64,000 nucleotides of DNA. It comes from Streptomyces resistomycificus. GTDB taxonomy: Bacteria; Actinomycetota; Actinomycetes; Streptomycetales; Streptomycetaceae. Within the stretch, counting starts at the first letter, position 1. Each line of letters opens with the position of its first letter. The DNA lies in NCBI RefSeq assembly GCF_001514265.1, contig NZ_KQ948988.1:379395-443394 (forward strand), written 5' to 3'. Below the pieces are notes generated by a model, which was not told the DNA's origin, did no database searches, and saw nothing but the letters and a program-made list of their open reading frames with translations. This document shows positions 26,283 to 34,266 of this stretch, one piece after another. Made by a program: the position numbers and the translations under genes.

Positions 26283-27434
26283 ATGCTGGACATCGCCGAA
26301 GAACTGCACCGGTGGGTCGAGCAGGGACGTGACTTCGCCGTGGCCACCGTGGTGGCCGTCGGCGGCAGCGCCCCTCGTCAGCCCGGCGCCGCCCTCGCGG
26401 TGGACGCCGACGGCACGGCGATCGGCTCGGTCTCCGGCGGCTGTGTGGAGGGCGCGGTGTACGCGCTGTGCCAACAGGCCCTCGACGACGGGCAGTCGGT
26501 CCTGGAGCGGTTCGGCTACAGCGACGACGACGCCTTCGCCGTGGGTCTGACCTGCGGCGGGGTCATCGACATCCTGGTGACGCCGGTCCGCGCGGGCGAC
26601 CGGGTCCGGCCGGTGGTCACGGCCGCGCTCGGGGCCGCCGCGAGCGGCCGGGCGGCGGCGCTGGCGCGGATCGTGTCCGGACCCGCGGACCTGGTGGGCC
26701 GCGCGATGCTGGTCGGGCCCGAAGGGTCCTTCGACGGCGGCTTCGGCGCCCACCCCGAACTGGACCGCACCCTCGCGGCGGAGGCCGGTGCCTTCCTGGA
26801 CGCCGGCCGCACCGGCACCCTGGAGATCGGTGCGCAGGGCTCCCGTTGCGGGGCGCCGCTCACGGTGCTGGTGGAGTCGGCCCTCCCGCCGCCCCGGATG
26901 ATCGTGTTCGGCGCGATCGACTTCGCGTCGGCCCTGGTCCGGGTCGGCAAGTTCCTGAATTACCACGTGACGGTGTGCGACGCGCGGCCCGTCTTCGCCA
27001 CCAGGGCCCGCTTCCCCGAGGCCGACGAGATCGTGGTCGAGTGGCCGCACACGTACCTGGAGCGCACGGACGTCGACACCCGCACGGTCCTGTGCGTGCT
27101 GACCCACGACGCCAAGTTCGACGTCCCCCTGCTGAAGCTGGCGTTGCGGCTGCCGGTGGCCTACGTCGGTGCCATGGGCTCCCGGCGCACCCACCTGGAC
27201 CGCAACGAGCGGCTACGTGAAGTCGGCGTGAGCGAAATGGAGTTGGCGCGGCTCAGGTCGCCCATCGGCCTGGACCTCGGCGCCCGTACGCCGGAGGAGA
27301 CGGCCCTGTCGATCGCCGCCGAGATCGTCGCCGGCCGGCGCGGCGGCAGCGGGGTCTCACTGACGGGCGCGCACACGCCGATCCATCACGACGGGGCGTC
27401 GGTGCCGGCGGGGCGGATCGGGTCGGTGGCCTGA
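26283..27434 (+). CDS. xdhC: XdhC-family molybdenum cofactor chaperone
   Basis: 383 residues with an N-terminal XdhC/CoxI domain (VVAVGGSAPRQPGAALAV, SVSGGCVEGAVY, LTCGGVIDILV) and a C-terminal Rossmann-type domain (IVFGAIDFASALVRVGKFLN, YVGAMGSRRT). The family inserts sulfurated molybdenum cofactor into xanthine dehydrogenase. An AAGGAGACC ribosome-binding site lies upstream of the ATG. It completes the purine-oxidation cluster. The last 49 bases overlap the convergent LanC-like gene. Confidence 0.92.
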   Translation: MLDIAEELHRWVEQGRDFAVATVVAVGGSAPRQPGAALAVDADGTAIGSVSGGCVEGAVYALCQQALDDGQSVLERFGYSDDDAFAVGLTCGGVIDILVTPVRAGDRVRPVVTAALGAAASGRAAALARIVSGPADLVGRAMLVGPEGSFDGGFGAHPELDRTLAAEAGAFLDAGRTGTLEIGAQGSRCGAPLTVLVESALPPPRMIVFGAIDFASALVRVGKFLNYHVTVCDARPVFATRARFPEADEIVVEWPHTYLERTDVDTRTVLCVLTHDAKFDVPLLKLALRLPVAYVGAMGSRRTHLDRNERLREVGVSEMELARLRSPIGLDLGARTPEETALSIAAEIVAGRRGGSGVSLTGAHTPIHHDGASVPAGRIGSVA

Positions 27435-28708
27435 ACGCCGGTGCGGCGCACCGCCGGCTGGTCCGGCCAGGCGAACGCGTAGTCCGGGTCGCCGCCCCGG
27501 CCCAGCCGTACGAAGCGCATCAGCTCCCGTGCGATGCCCGCGTTGCCCATCGCCCAGCCGGTCTGGGGTTCCAGCTCGCCCGGGGTGGCCCGGTGCTCGA
27601 AGTTGGACCAGCGGGCGCCCTCGGCGTCCCGGGTGGCGCGCTCGGTGAGGTCGGCGACCAGGACCCGGGCGAAGTCGTGGCCGTCGTCCTGTTCGGCGAT
27701 GCGGTCGCAGGCCAGTGCCAGGACCCCGGCGGTGCCGCAGCAGCGGCCGTTGTTGTCCCAGAAGCCGGGGCGCAGGCGGCGCGGGAGTCCTGAGCGGGTG
27801 ACGGTGTGCCAGCACCGGTCGGCCAGCGCCGACCAGGCCGCGTCGCCCAGGACGTCGCGGAGTCCGCGGAACACCTGGGCGTCGCCGGCGGGGCCGTGGC
27901 ACCAGCCGTAGCTGTGGCGCGCGATCAGGTCGGGCAGGTGGGCCGGGTCGGAGTGGGCGACCAGGAAGCCCTCCGGTCCGTCCTCGTCCCGGTCGACGAC
28001 CCCGGCGGCGCCGGCCTCGGCCAGTTCGACCAGGTCCGTGCGTCCCGTGGCGGTGCCGACGGTGGCCAGCGCGTACACGATCCCCAGCGTGCCGTGGGAG
28101 ATGTGGTGCATGCGCCCCTCCCGGCCGGTGCGGAACTCCCAGTGGACGCCGCCTCCCGGCAGTGCCTCCGCGGTGCGCGCGTACGGCTCCAGGGCCCGCA
28201 CGGCCAGGTCGGCGTCGCCGACGAGCAGGGCGCCGAGGCCGATTCCCGCGTTGCCGCCCATCAGCTCGAACAACTCGCCCCAGCGCGTCCCGTCGAAGCG
28301 GGTCCGCACCAGCTCCATGGCCCGGTCCGCGGCGACGTCGGCGGCGGGGTCGCCCAGTTCCCGGTGGACGGTCCGCAGTGTCAGGGCCATCCCGGTGAGG
28401 CCGAAGTACAGGGAGCTGTCGGCGCATTCGTCGACGGCGGCGGTCAGTGAGCGGGCCGCCCGCAGCGCGGTGTCGGCGTACGTGTCGTCCCCGAAGTGCC
28501 GCCACGCCTCCAGCAGCACCGGCACGACCCCTGCCGTGCCGCTGTACAGCATGGGGTTGAGCTCGTCGTCCGAAGGGCGGGTACTCCAGCCGAGGCCACC
28601 GCCGCCGGTCTCCCGCGCGGTCCCGCGCAGCCAGCGCAACGCGTCCGCCGCCAGCGCCTCGACCTCGGTCCCGTCCACCCTCACGACCGCCCCCTCCGCG
28701 TGCGTCAT
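27386..28708 (-). CDS. LanC-like lanthionine-synthetase-family protein (stand-alone)
   Basis: 440 residues of repeated helical hairpins with GxxG turns (LNPMLYSGTAGVVPVLLEAW, ELMGGNAGIGLGALL, ISHGTLGIVYALA, AMGNAGIAREL), the alpha/alpha barrel of LanC cyclases. Zinc ligands are visible as Cys in SYGWCHGPAG and as a Cys pair in GRCCGTAG, giving a three-Cys CCG arrangement instead of the common CHG. In LanM enzymes the CCG form is associated with altered cyclase selectivity. No dehydratase (LanB/LanM) or precursor gene is near. The ATG at 28708 starts the homologous region; upstream frame extension has no RBS. It overlaps xdhC at its 3' end. Confidence 0.83.
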   Translation of the reverse strand: MTHAEGAVVRVDGTEVEALAADALRWLRGTARETGGGGLGWSTRPSDDELNPMLYSGTAGVVPVLLEAWRHFGDDTYADTALRAARSLTAAVDECADSSLYFGLTGMALTLRTVHRELGDPAADVAADRAMELVRTRFDGTRWGELFELMGGNAGIGLGALLVGDADLAVRALEPYARTAEALPGGGVHWEFRTGREGRMHHISHGTLGIVYALATVGTATGRTDLVELAEAGAAGVVDRDEDGPEGFLVAHSDPAHLPDLIARHSYGWCHGPAGDAQVFRGLRDVLGDAAWSALADRCWHTVTRSGLPRRLRPGFWDNNGRCCGTAGVLALACDRIAEQDDGHDFARVLVADLTERATRDAEGARWSNFEHRATPGELEPQTGWAMGNAGIARELMRFVRLGRGGDPDYAFAWPDQPAVRRTGVQATDPIRPAGTDAPS

Positions 28709-28758
28709 GCGGCCTACTCTGGCATCCGGCCTGCCGCGCGCCCACGGCACCCTCGGCG

Positions 28759-29199
28759 TCAGGGGCGTCTCAGCAGTGCGTTCACCGCCCGACCGAACAC
28801 ATACCGTGCCGACGCCGCCAGCAGCGGGTCGAAGAGGCGGGGGAGGAGCCGGACGCGCAGTTCCTCGCGCCACAGGACGCGGGTACGGCCGCCCGGGCCG
28901 GGGTGCACTTCGAGCTCGGCCCAGCCGGTGACGAGGCGGCCGCGTTTGTCGAGCCGGCACAGGCCGGGAAGGTCCTGTGTGGGAGGGCGCCAGAGGGTGA
29001 CCTCCATGGGGTCGTCGAAGGTCAGCGGTCCGACGCCCGAGCGGGCCACGACGACCGTGCCCTGGTGTGTCGGCTGCGGCGTGCTCACGATGATTCGCGT
29101 GAGCGGCACCGCGTCGCCGTGCCGCGGCCAGTCGGTGATGCGACGCCACGCCTCCTCGCGGGGGAGCGGGACGGTGCGTTCGAGGAAGAAGGTGGCCAC
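28759..29199 (-). CDS. SRPBCC-family protein
   Basis: 146 residues with the START/polyketide-cyclase-like pattern: MATFFLERTVPLPREEAWRR at the N-terminus, a central beta sheet (GTVVVARSGVGPLTFDDPME) and a long C-terminal helix (LLAASARYVFGRAVNALLRR). The family binds hydrophobic ligands in a cavity; no catalytic motif is visible. It lies 50 bases upstream of the LanC-like gene on the same strand and may be co-transcribed with it. Close homologues are common single genes in streptomycetes. Confidence 0.8.
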   Translation of the reverse strand: MATFFLERTVPLPREEAWRRITDWPRHGDAVPLTRIIVSTPQPTHQGTVVVARSGVGPLTFDDPMEVTLWRPPTQDLPGLCRLDKRGRLVTGWAELEVHPGPGGRTRVLWREELRVRLLPRLFDPLLAASARYVFGRAVNALLRRP

Positions 29200-29290
29200 G
29201 CGAGGATCGTAGGGAACCCGGGCCGTCGATCAGGTGGTGCGTGGCACCGGTGCGACGCATGTGTCGTCGCCTCGGGGATACCCGTCTGCC

Positions 29291-29893
29291 ATGACCGGCA
29301 TGAAGGTGAAGGCCGTGCTGTTCGACCGGGACGGCCTCCTCGTCGAGAACGGACCCGGCGGCGCGGACCCCGACCGGGTACGTCCCGCCCCGGGCGCCCG
29401 TGAGGCGCTCGGCCTGCTGCGCCTGCACGGCGTCCGCACCGGTGTCGTCGCCCGGCGGTGGCCGGGTGACGCGCGGGGACGGCTCACCGACGCCGACGTC
29501 CGCCGCGTCCACCACCGTGTCGAGGAACTCCTCGGCCCCTTCGACGTGTGGGGCGTGTGCCCGCACGGACCCGACGAGGGCTGCCGCTGCCGACCGCCCG
29601 AACCGGGGTTGCTGCTGTGGGCGGCCGGACGGATCTGCACCGCCCCCGGGGACTGTGTCGTCGTCGGAGGCACCGGAGTGGATCTGGAGGCCGCCCGCCG
29701 GGCGGGAGCCCACGGCATCCTCGTACCGGCCGACGGGACACCGCCGGCGGTGACGGCGCGCGCCGAGCTGGTGGCGCCGGACGTGCTGACCGCCGTCCGC
29801 GCGCTGCTGACCGGACCGCCGCCGCGGGGCCGGGTGCTGGCCGACGAGCGGCCGATCGAAGCCGCGTACGACACCGGAGAAGGGCGCGGGTGA
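29291..29893 (+). CDS. HAD-IIIA (GmhB/HisB-like) phosphatase-family protein
   Basis: 200 residues. Motif I is FDRDG near the N-terminus. The family's zinc loop is present as CPHGPDEGCRCR (about residues 90-101). Motif IV is VGGTGVDLEAARRAG. Two positions differ from typical GmhB enzymes: motif II lacks the TNQ (it reads TGVVARR), and the first acidic residue of motif IV is Gly. Activity on sugar phosphates is therefore uncertain. The stop codon is inside a terminator-like hairpin. Confidence 0.75.
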   Translation: MTGMKVKAVLFDRDGLLVENGPGGADPDRVRPAPGAREALGLLRLHGVRTGVVARRWPGDARGRLTDADVRRVHHRVEELLGPFDVWGVCPHGPDEGCRCRPPEPGLLLWAAGRICTAPGDCVVVGGTGVDLEAARRAGAHGILVPADGTPPAVTARAELVAPDVLTAVRALLTGPPPRGRVLADERPIEAAYDTGEGRG

Positions 29894-29907
29894 GCCCTTC
29901 TCCGGTG
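29872..29907. terminator. Terminator overlapping the end of the HAD-family gene
   Basis: CACCGGAGAAGGGC (29872-29885) pairs perfectly with GCCCTTCTCCGGTG (29894-29907) around an 8-base loop that contains the stop codon. It is convergent with the GH43 region, so it may act in both directions. Confidence 0.75.
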
Positions 29908-29915
29908 CCGGTGTC

Positions 29916-30050
29916 TCACTGGCCGTAGTACGTGGCGTCCGCCCGGTCGGTGGCCGTGCTCAACGCCTGGACGTACAGCAGGTTGTCGTAGTGCCGGATG
30001 TAGCGGCCGCGTAGTCGTACGACTCGGAGTTCTCCGGACCAGAGGGCGGC
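29916..30050 (-). pseudogene. Remnant of an arabinofuranosidase-B-type (CBM42) domain
   Basis: On the minus strand the last 32 codons before a TGA read GRYIRHYDNLLYVQALSTAT then DRADATYYGQ, which resembles the end of an AbfB (CBM42) arabinose-binding repeat. The expected preceding segment is encoded in another frame as SESYDY, so one base is missing just before GRYIRH. It lies directly after the GH43 stop codon. GH43 plus CBM42 is a known combination, so I infer a lost C-terminal domain of the neighbour or of another arabinan enzyme. Confidence 0.5.
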
Positions 30051-30052
30051 GA

Positions 30053-31561
30053 TCAGGTGGTGGGGACGAGGCGCCACTGCTGGCAGGTGTTGTTCAGCCA
30101 CGTCCACTGGCGTACGTCGGTTCCGTTCGCGGTACCGCAGTTCGCGACGTCGGCGACCTTGCCGCTGTTCTCGTTGACGATCCGGACGTAGTCACCCGTC
30201 GCCGTGTACACCAGTCGGTAGCGCTGGCACTTGTTGTTCAGCCACGACCACTGGCGCAGGTCGGCGCCGTCCGCGGTGGAGCACTCGGCCGCGTCCAGCA
30301 CGCCGCCGGTGGCCACGTTGACCAGGCGGCTGGTGTCGTCGCCGCGGTCCTCGATCCGCCACTTCTGGTTGGCGCCGCCGGTGCAGCTCCACTGGAAGAC
30401 GTTGGTGCCGTTGGCGGTGTTGCCGCCCTCGACGTCCAGGCACTTGCCGCTGTTGCGGTTGACGAGGGTGTACGACGTCGGGGTCGCCGCCGTCTCGCCG
30501 GAGGGGCCGGGCAGGGAGGTGCCGAGGGCGACGGGGGCACCGAAGTTCGGGGTGCCGTCGGCGTTCCAGGTGAACTCCTGGGCGCGGGTGGTCCGGGCGT
30601 TGCCGCAGCCGCCGTTCGACGCGGAGTTGGCGTGGTAGACGATCCAGTTCTCGGTGCCGTCAGGCGAGGTGAAGAAGCCGTTGTGGCCGGGGCCGTAGAC
30701 GCTGTTCGCGTCGCTGCGCTGGAAAACGGGGGTCTGCTTCTTCGTCCAGGACGCCGGGCTGAGCGGGTCGGTGCCGGTCAGCTCCAACTGGCCCAGCTTG
30801 TAGTCGGGGGTCTGGCAGGAGCTCGCGGAGTACGACAGGAAGGTGCGGCCGTCGTGATACAGCGGCTCGGGGCCCTCGTTGACCGGGGAGCCCACCCGTT
30901 CCCAGTCGAGCGTCGGACTGGAGATGACGCTGAAGGTGCTGCTCGCCAGGGTGTACGGGTTGCTCATCGGCGCGATGACCAGGCTCTGGGTGCTGCCGTT
31001 CACGAATCCGCTGCCGACGAGGTAGAGCTTGCCGCCCGCCTGCAGCACGCTCGCGTCGATCAGCCAGCCGCCCGGGGTGAGGTTGGAGCCGGTCAGCGAA
31101 CCCTTGTAGGTGTAGGGGCCCATCGGGTCGGTGCCGGTGCTCTCCAGGACATGGGTGCGCTGCGAGTCGCAGCAGGCCACGCCGCTCTGGCCGGCGGAGT
31201 AGTACAGGTACCAGTGGCCGTTCAGGAAGTGGATCTCCGGCGCCCAGATGTTGGTGTTGCGGGTCGACGTGGTGTCCGACCACACCTGCACGGTGGGCGC
31301 GGTGGCGAGGCCCGCGAGGGTCGGCGACTTGCGCATGCCGAGGACGCCGGTGAACGTCGTGGTGACCAGGTAGTAGTTGCCGTCGTAGAACTCCAGCCAG
31401 GGGTCGGCGCCCTTGGTGGACTTGAGCGGGTTGGTGTACGGGCGGCCGTCGGCCGCGACGGCCGGCTGGGTCGTCGCCGACACCAGGGCGACGAGCACGG
31501 CGAGCACGCACAGGATCCAGGATCTGCGGTGCGAGGGGGAGAGGGAGGGGGAGTGCGGCAT
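30053..31561 (-). CDS. Secreted GH43 arabinan-type glycoside hydrolase with ricin-type CBM13
   Basis: 502 residues with a Sec signal (RRSWILCVLAVLVALVSATT, likely cut after AVA at about 36). The five-bladed propeller of family 43 has the catalytic base Asp in KGADPWLEFYDG (about 53), the Asp of GWLIDASV and the general-acid Glu of NEGPEP. WAPEIHFLNGHWYLYYS is typical of GH43 arabinofuranosidases and arabinanases. Residues from about 372 form a ricin B/CBM13 trefoil with repeated Q-x-W motifs (NQKWRI, QWRLVP). The enzyme should act on arabinan or arabinoxylan outside the cell. The ATG at 31561 is chosen for the signal peptide. Upstream lies a CGAAC-GTG-GTTCG dyad. Confidence 0.87.
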   Translation of the reverse strand: MPHSPSLSPSHRRSWILCVLAVLVALVSATTQPAVAADGRPYTNPLKSTKGADPWLEFYDGNYYLVTTTFTGVLGMRKSPTLAGLATAPTVQVWSDTTSTRNTNIWAPEIHFLNGHWYLYYSAGQSGVACCDSQRTHVLESTGTDPMGPYTYKGSLTGSNLTPGGWLIDASVLQAGGKLYLVGSGFVNGSTQSLVIAPMSNPYTLASSTFSVISSPTLDWERVGSPVNEGPEPLYHDGRTFLSYSASSCQTPDYKLGQLELTGTDPLSPASWTKKQTPVFQRSDANSVYGPGHNGFFTSPDGTENWIVYHANSASNGGCGNARTTRAQEFTWNADGTPNFGAPVALGTSLPGPSGETAATPTSYTLVNRNSGKCLDVEGGNTANGTNVFQWSCTGGANQKWRIEDRGDDTSRLVNVATGGVLDAAECSTADGADLRQWSWLNNKCQRYRLVYTATGDYVRIVNENSGKVADVANCGTANGTDVRQWTWLNNTCQQWRLVPTT

Positions 31562-31586
31562 ACGAGACCGTTCCTGTCCGTAATAT

Positions 31587-31599
31587 CGAACGTGGTTCG
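31587..31599. promoter_or_regulatory. Possible operator upstream of the GH43 gene
   Basis: The dyad CGAAC-GTG-GTTCG lies 26 bases upstream of the GH43 start, in a short AT-rich patch (AATTCGATCAGAAGATAAG alongside). Position and symmetry suit a sugar-responsive repressor; the binding protein is unknown. Confidence 0.45.
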
Positions 31600-31811
31600 T
31601 AAATTCGATCAGAAGATAAGTGGGGGGCATGCCTGCGTCAACGGTTTGGTCACATGCGCTCCGCATCGGAGACGCGCGTGGCGATGCTCAGCGTCGAAGC
31701 CGGCTTCCGGGTCGGGGGTTCCGCCCGTGAAACCGGGACCGTAGGTTCTCCTGGAGCCGGTCGCGTAAGGGCCTCGGGAAGGGCCTAGGGAAGCACCTCA
31801 GGAAGGACTTC

Positions 31812-32681
31812 ATGGAAAGCCACAGCCGAGAACGAGCGCGACGCTTCGTCGAGCTGCACCGGGAGGGCTGCTTCCTGCTGCCCAACGCGTGGGACGTGGG
31901 GAGCGCCCGCATCCTTCAGGAAGCCGGCTTTCCCGCCGTGGCGACCACGAGCGCGGGGGTCGCGTTCTCCCTGGGACGCCCGGACCACGACTACTTCGCC
32001 GAGCACGGACCGGCGGGCCGCGTCGACCGCGACACGATGATGCGCCGGGTGGGCGAGATCGCCGGCGAGATCGCGGTGCCGCTGAGCGCCGACCTCGAAG
32101 ACGGCTACGGCGAGGCGCCCGAGGTCGTGGCGTCCACGATCTCCATGGCCCTCGCGGTCGGCGCCGCGGGCGGCAACATCGAGGACTTCACCGGCGATCG
32201 CGCCAGGCCCCTCTACGACCAGGCGCTCGCGACGGACCGTATCCAGGCCGCCCGGGCCGCCCTGGACGCCGGAGGAGAGCCGTTCGTCCTCGTCGGCCGG
32301 ACCGACGCGCTGCTGGTCGGGGGCTCACTCGACGAGTGCGTCCACCGGGCCAACGCCTACCTGGCGGCGGGCGCGGACTGCGCGTTCGTGCCGGGTGCCG
32401 GCGACGCCGCGACCATCGCCACGCTGGTGCGCGAACTCGACGGCCCGCTCAACGTCGTGATGGGACTGACCGGCAACGCGCTGTCCCTGGACGACCTCCG
32501 GGCACTCGGCGTGCGGCGCGTCACCGTCGGCGGCAGCATCGCCCGCAGCATGTACCGGCACCTGCTGAGCGCCGCGAGGGAGCTGGCGGACCAGGGCACC
32601 TTCTCCTACGCCGACGACCAGCTCTCCCAGACCGACCTCAACCAGCTCTTCCAGCCGGGACCCGACCAGACCCGTCACTGA
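31812..32681 (+). CDS. Isocitrate lyase/PEP mutase-family enzyme
   Basis: 289 residues of the PEP mutase/isocitrate lyase barrel. The substrate loop NAWDVGSARI (about 25), the active-site region ATTSAGVAFSLGRPD and the metal motif DLEDGYG (about 94-100) are present, plus the later NIEDF. The lyase-type Cys loop (KKCGH) is absent, so it is nearer the oxaloacetate hydrolase/PEP mutase-like group whose substrates are mostly unknown. Start: ATG after AGGAAGGACTTC. It stands alone, with the ABC binding-protein gene convergent 34 bases away. Confidence 0.83.
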   Translation: MESHSRERARRFVELHREGCFLLPNAWDVGSARILQEAGFPAVATTSAGVAFSLGRPDHDYFAEHGPAGRVDRDTMMRRVGEIAGEIAVPLSADLEDGYGEAPEVVASTISMALAVGAAGGNIEDFTGDRARPLYDQALATDRIQAARAALDAGGEPFVLVGRTDALLVGGSLDECVHRANAYLAAGADCAFVPGAGDAATIATLVRELDGPLNVVMGLTGNALSLDDLRALGVRRVTVGGSIARSMYRHLLSAARELADQGTFSYADDQLSQTDLNQLFQPGPDQTRH

Positions 32682-32714
32682 ACGACCTTTGCCGGTAGCG
32701 ACAGTGACGGTGCG

Positions 32715-33683
32715 TCAGAACAGGGCCTGCAGGTCCGGCTTCTGGTCGCCGAAGAGGCCGTCCTTCTCGCTGAGCGAGGCCAGCTTCTCCAGCGACGCCA
32801 TGTCGACCTGCGCCGGCCAGCTGGGGAGCGTGAGGTTCTTCAGGACATCGCCGCTGATCTTCGTATAGGCGGTGAGGACCTGGCGGGCCTCGTCCGGATG
32901 GTCCGAGGCGTACCGCAGCGACTCGGTCATCGCCTCGGTGAACTTCTTCACCAGGTCGGGTTTTTGCTGAGCGAGCTGCGTCGAGGTGAAGTAGGTGGCC
33001 ACGGTGAGCTCGGGGTCCGTCTCGGCGAAGGGTGAGGCCACGATGCGGGCGCCCTGCGCCTTGGCGATCGTCTGCGAGGGTTCGCCCATCCAGGCCGCGT
33101 CCACCCGCCCGTCGTCCAGGGCGGCCGGCATCTGGTCGAAGGGGATCTCGACGAACTTGACCTCGGACGGGTCGCCGCCGGCCTGGCGCACCGACTCGCG
33201 CACCGTGGTGTCCCCGATGTTCTGCAGGGTGTTGACCGCCACGGTGTGCCCGGCGAGGTCCGCGGCCGACTTGATCGAGCTGTCCTTCCTGACCGCCACC
33301 CCGGTGACGTCGGCCCCGACCTTGCCGTTGGTGGCCGCGCCGTTGGCCACGGACTTGACCGGAACTCCCTTGACCTGGGCCAGCATCAACGACGTCGTGT
33401 TGCTGAACCCGAACTGGAACTGGCCGCTCACCACGCCGGGAATGATCGCCGCGCCGCCCTGGGCGCTCACCATCTCCAGTTTGATGCCGCGGCTGGTGAA
33501 GAACCCCTTGCGCTGCCCGAGGTAGAGCGGCGCCACGTCGACGATCGGAATGACCCCGACCTTGACCGTGGTGGTCCCGCCCGAGGACGAAGGCCCGCCC
33601 GACCCCGAGTCCGAGGACCCGCACCCGGCCACACCGGCGACGGTGATCAACACTGCGGCCAGCCCGTGAACGCGCCTTTGCAT
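32715..33683 (-). CDS. ABC-transporter substrate-binding lipoprotein, SsuA/TauA/NrtA type
   Basis: 322 residues with a lipoprotein signal (GVAGC, Cys21) followed by a Ser/Gly linker. The mature part is an NMT1/SsuA-like fold (VGVIPIVDVAPLYLGQRKGF, QFQFGFSNTTSL, EIPFDQMPAALDDGRVDAAW). Such proteins deliver sulfonates, taurine, nitrate or thiamine precursors to an ABC importer. No permease or ATPase gene is adjacent, so its partners must be encoded elsewhere or be lost. RBS AGGAGG lies just upstream. Confidence 0.87.
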   Translation of the reverse strand: MQRRVHGLAAVLITVAGVAGCGSSDSGSGGPSSSGGTTTVKVGVIPIVDVAPLYLGQRKGFFTSRGIKLEMVSAQGGAAIIPGVVSGQFQFGFSNTTSLMLAQVKGVPVKSVANGAATNGKVGADVTGVAVRKDSSIKSAADLAGHTVAVNTLQNIGDTTVRESVRQAGGDPSEVKFVEIPFDQMPAALDDGRVDAAWMGEPSQTIAKAQGARIVASPFAETDPELTVATYFTSTQLAQQKPDLVKKFTEAMTESLRYASDHPDEARQVLTAYTKISGDVLKNLTLPSWPAQVDMASLEKLASLSEKDGLFGDQKPDLQALF

Positions 33684-33847
33684 GGGCTCCTCCTGAAGGA
33701 AGCACGACGAGGCAGGGGGGTCGGGCAGGAGGCCGGAACCGCCGGTCGCGGACCGGCTGCCCTGGCTTATGTTGTGCAGTTTCTTGACGGCGGCAATCTA
33801 CACACCAGCTTTCGTGCTGTCAGTACCCCGGACAACTCCGCCCCCAC

Positions 33848-34072
33848 TCAACGGCGTTGCGGCGGAGCCTGTTCCGTGGTGAGTCGCGTCGCGAGGACCG
33901 TGAGGCGCTCGGCCAGCGCGTCGGGGCTGGACCTCGTCATGGCGGTGAGTTCGATGGTCGCCGTCGCGTGACGCAGCGGCCTGAACCGGACGGCGGGGCG
34001 TGCCGCGGACGCCGCGGCGGGCACCACGGTGACACCGAGGCCGCACTCGACCATCGCGATCTGGGAGGTCAC
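33848..34072 (-). pseudogene. C-terminal remnant of a LysR-type regulator
   Basis: 74 codons on the minus strand (VTSQIAMVECGLGVTVVPAA to the stop at 33848) match the end of a LysR effector-binding domain, in particular the E-x-G-x-G-V-x-x-V-P signature. The winged helix and most of the effector domain are absent. Upstream the frame enters sequence that encodes part of a different gene on the other strand, so this is a truncated relic. Confidence 0.55.
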
Positions 34073-34096
34073 CGACCGCGCCCATACCTCCCGGCT

Positions 34097-34222
34097 CTGA
34101 CCGAGGGCGGCGTCGAGCTCGCCGAGATCAGTCACTACGCCCACTTCCCCATGTACTCCAACGCCCCGGAGATGTGGGCCCGGCTCACCGCGTTCGTCAC
34201 CCGCGCCGAAGCGCGCTCCTGA
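34097..34222 (+). pseudogene. C-terminal remnant of an alpha/beta hydrolase
   Basis: 41 codons ending at 34222 encode LTEGGVELAEISHYAHFPMY and SNAPEMWARLTAFV, matching the end of alpha/beta hydrolases including the catalytic His region (SHYAHFP). No nucleophile elbow or start is present. It abuts the LysR remnant at 34073-34096, which looks like the join left by one deletion that removed the 5' parts of two divergent genes. Confidence 0.55.
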
Positions 34223-34266
34223 GGTCCGGACCCGGTGCGGGCGACTGGTCGCAAAGCGGCCCCGCC

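Noticed and set aside
24786..27194. 802-codon minus-strand frame opposite the permease and xdhC
   Set aside because: Low-complexity His/Gly/Arg/Asp-rich shadow frame; the plus-strand genes are clear.
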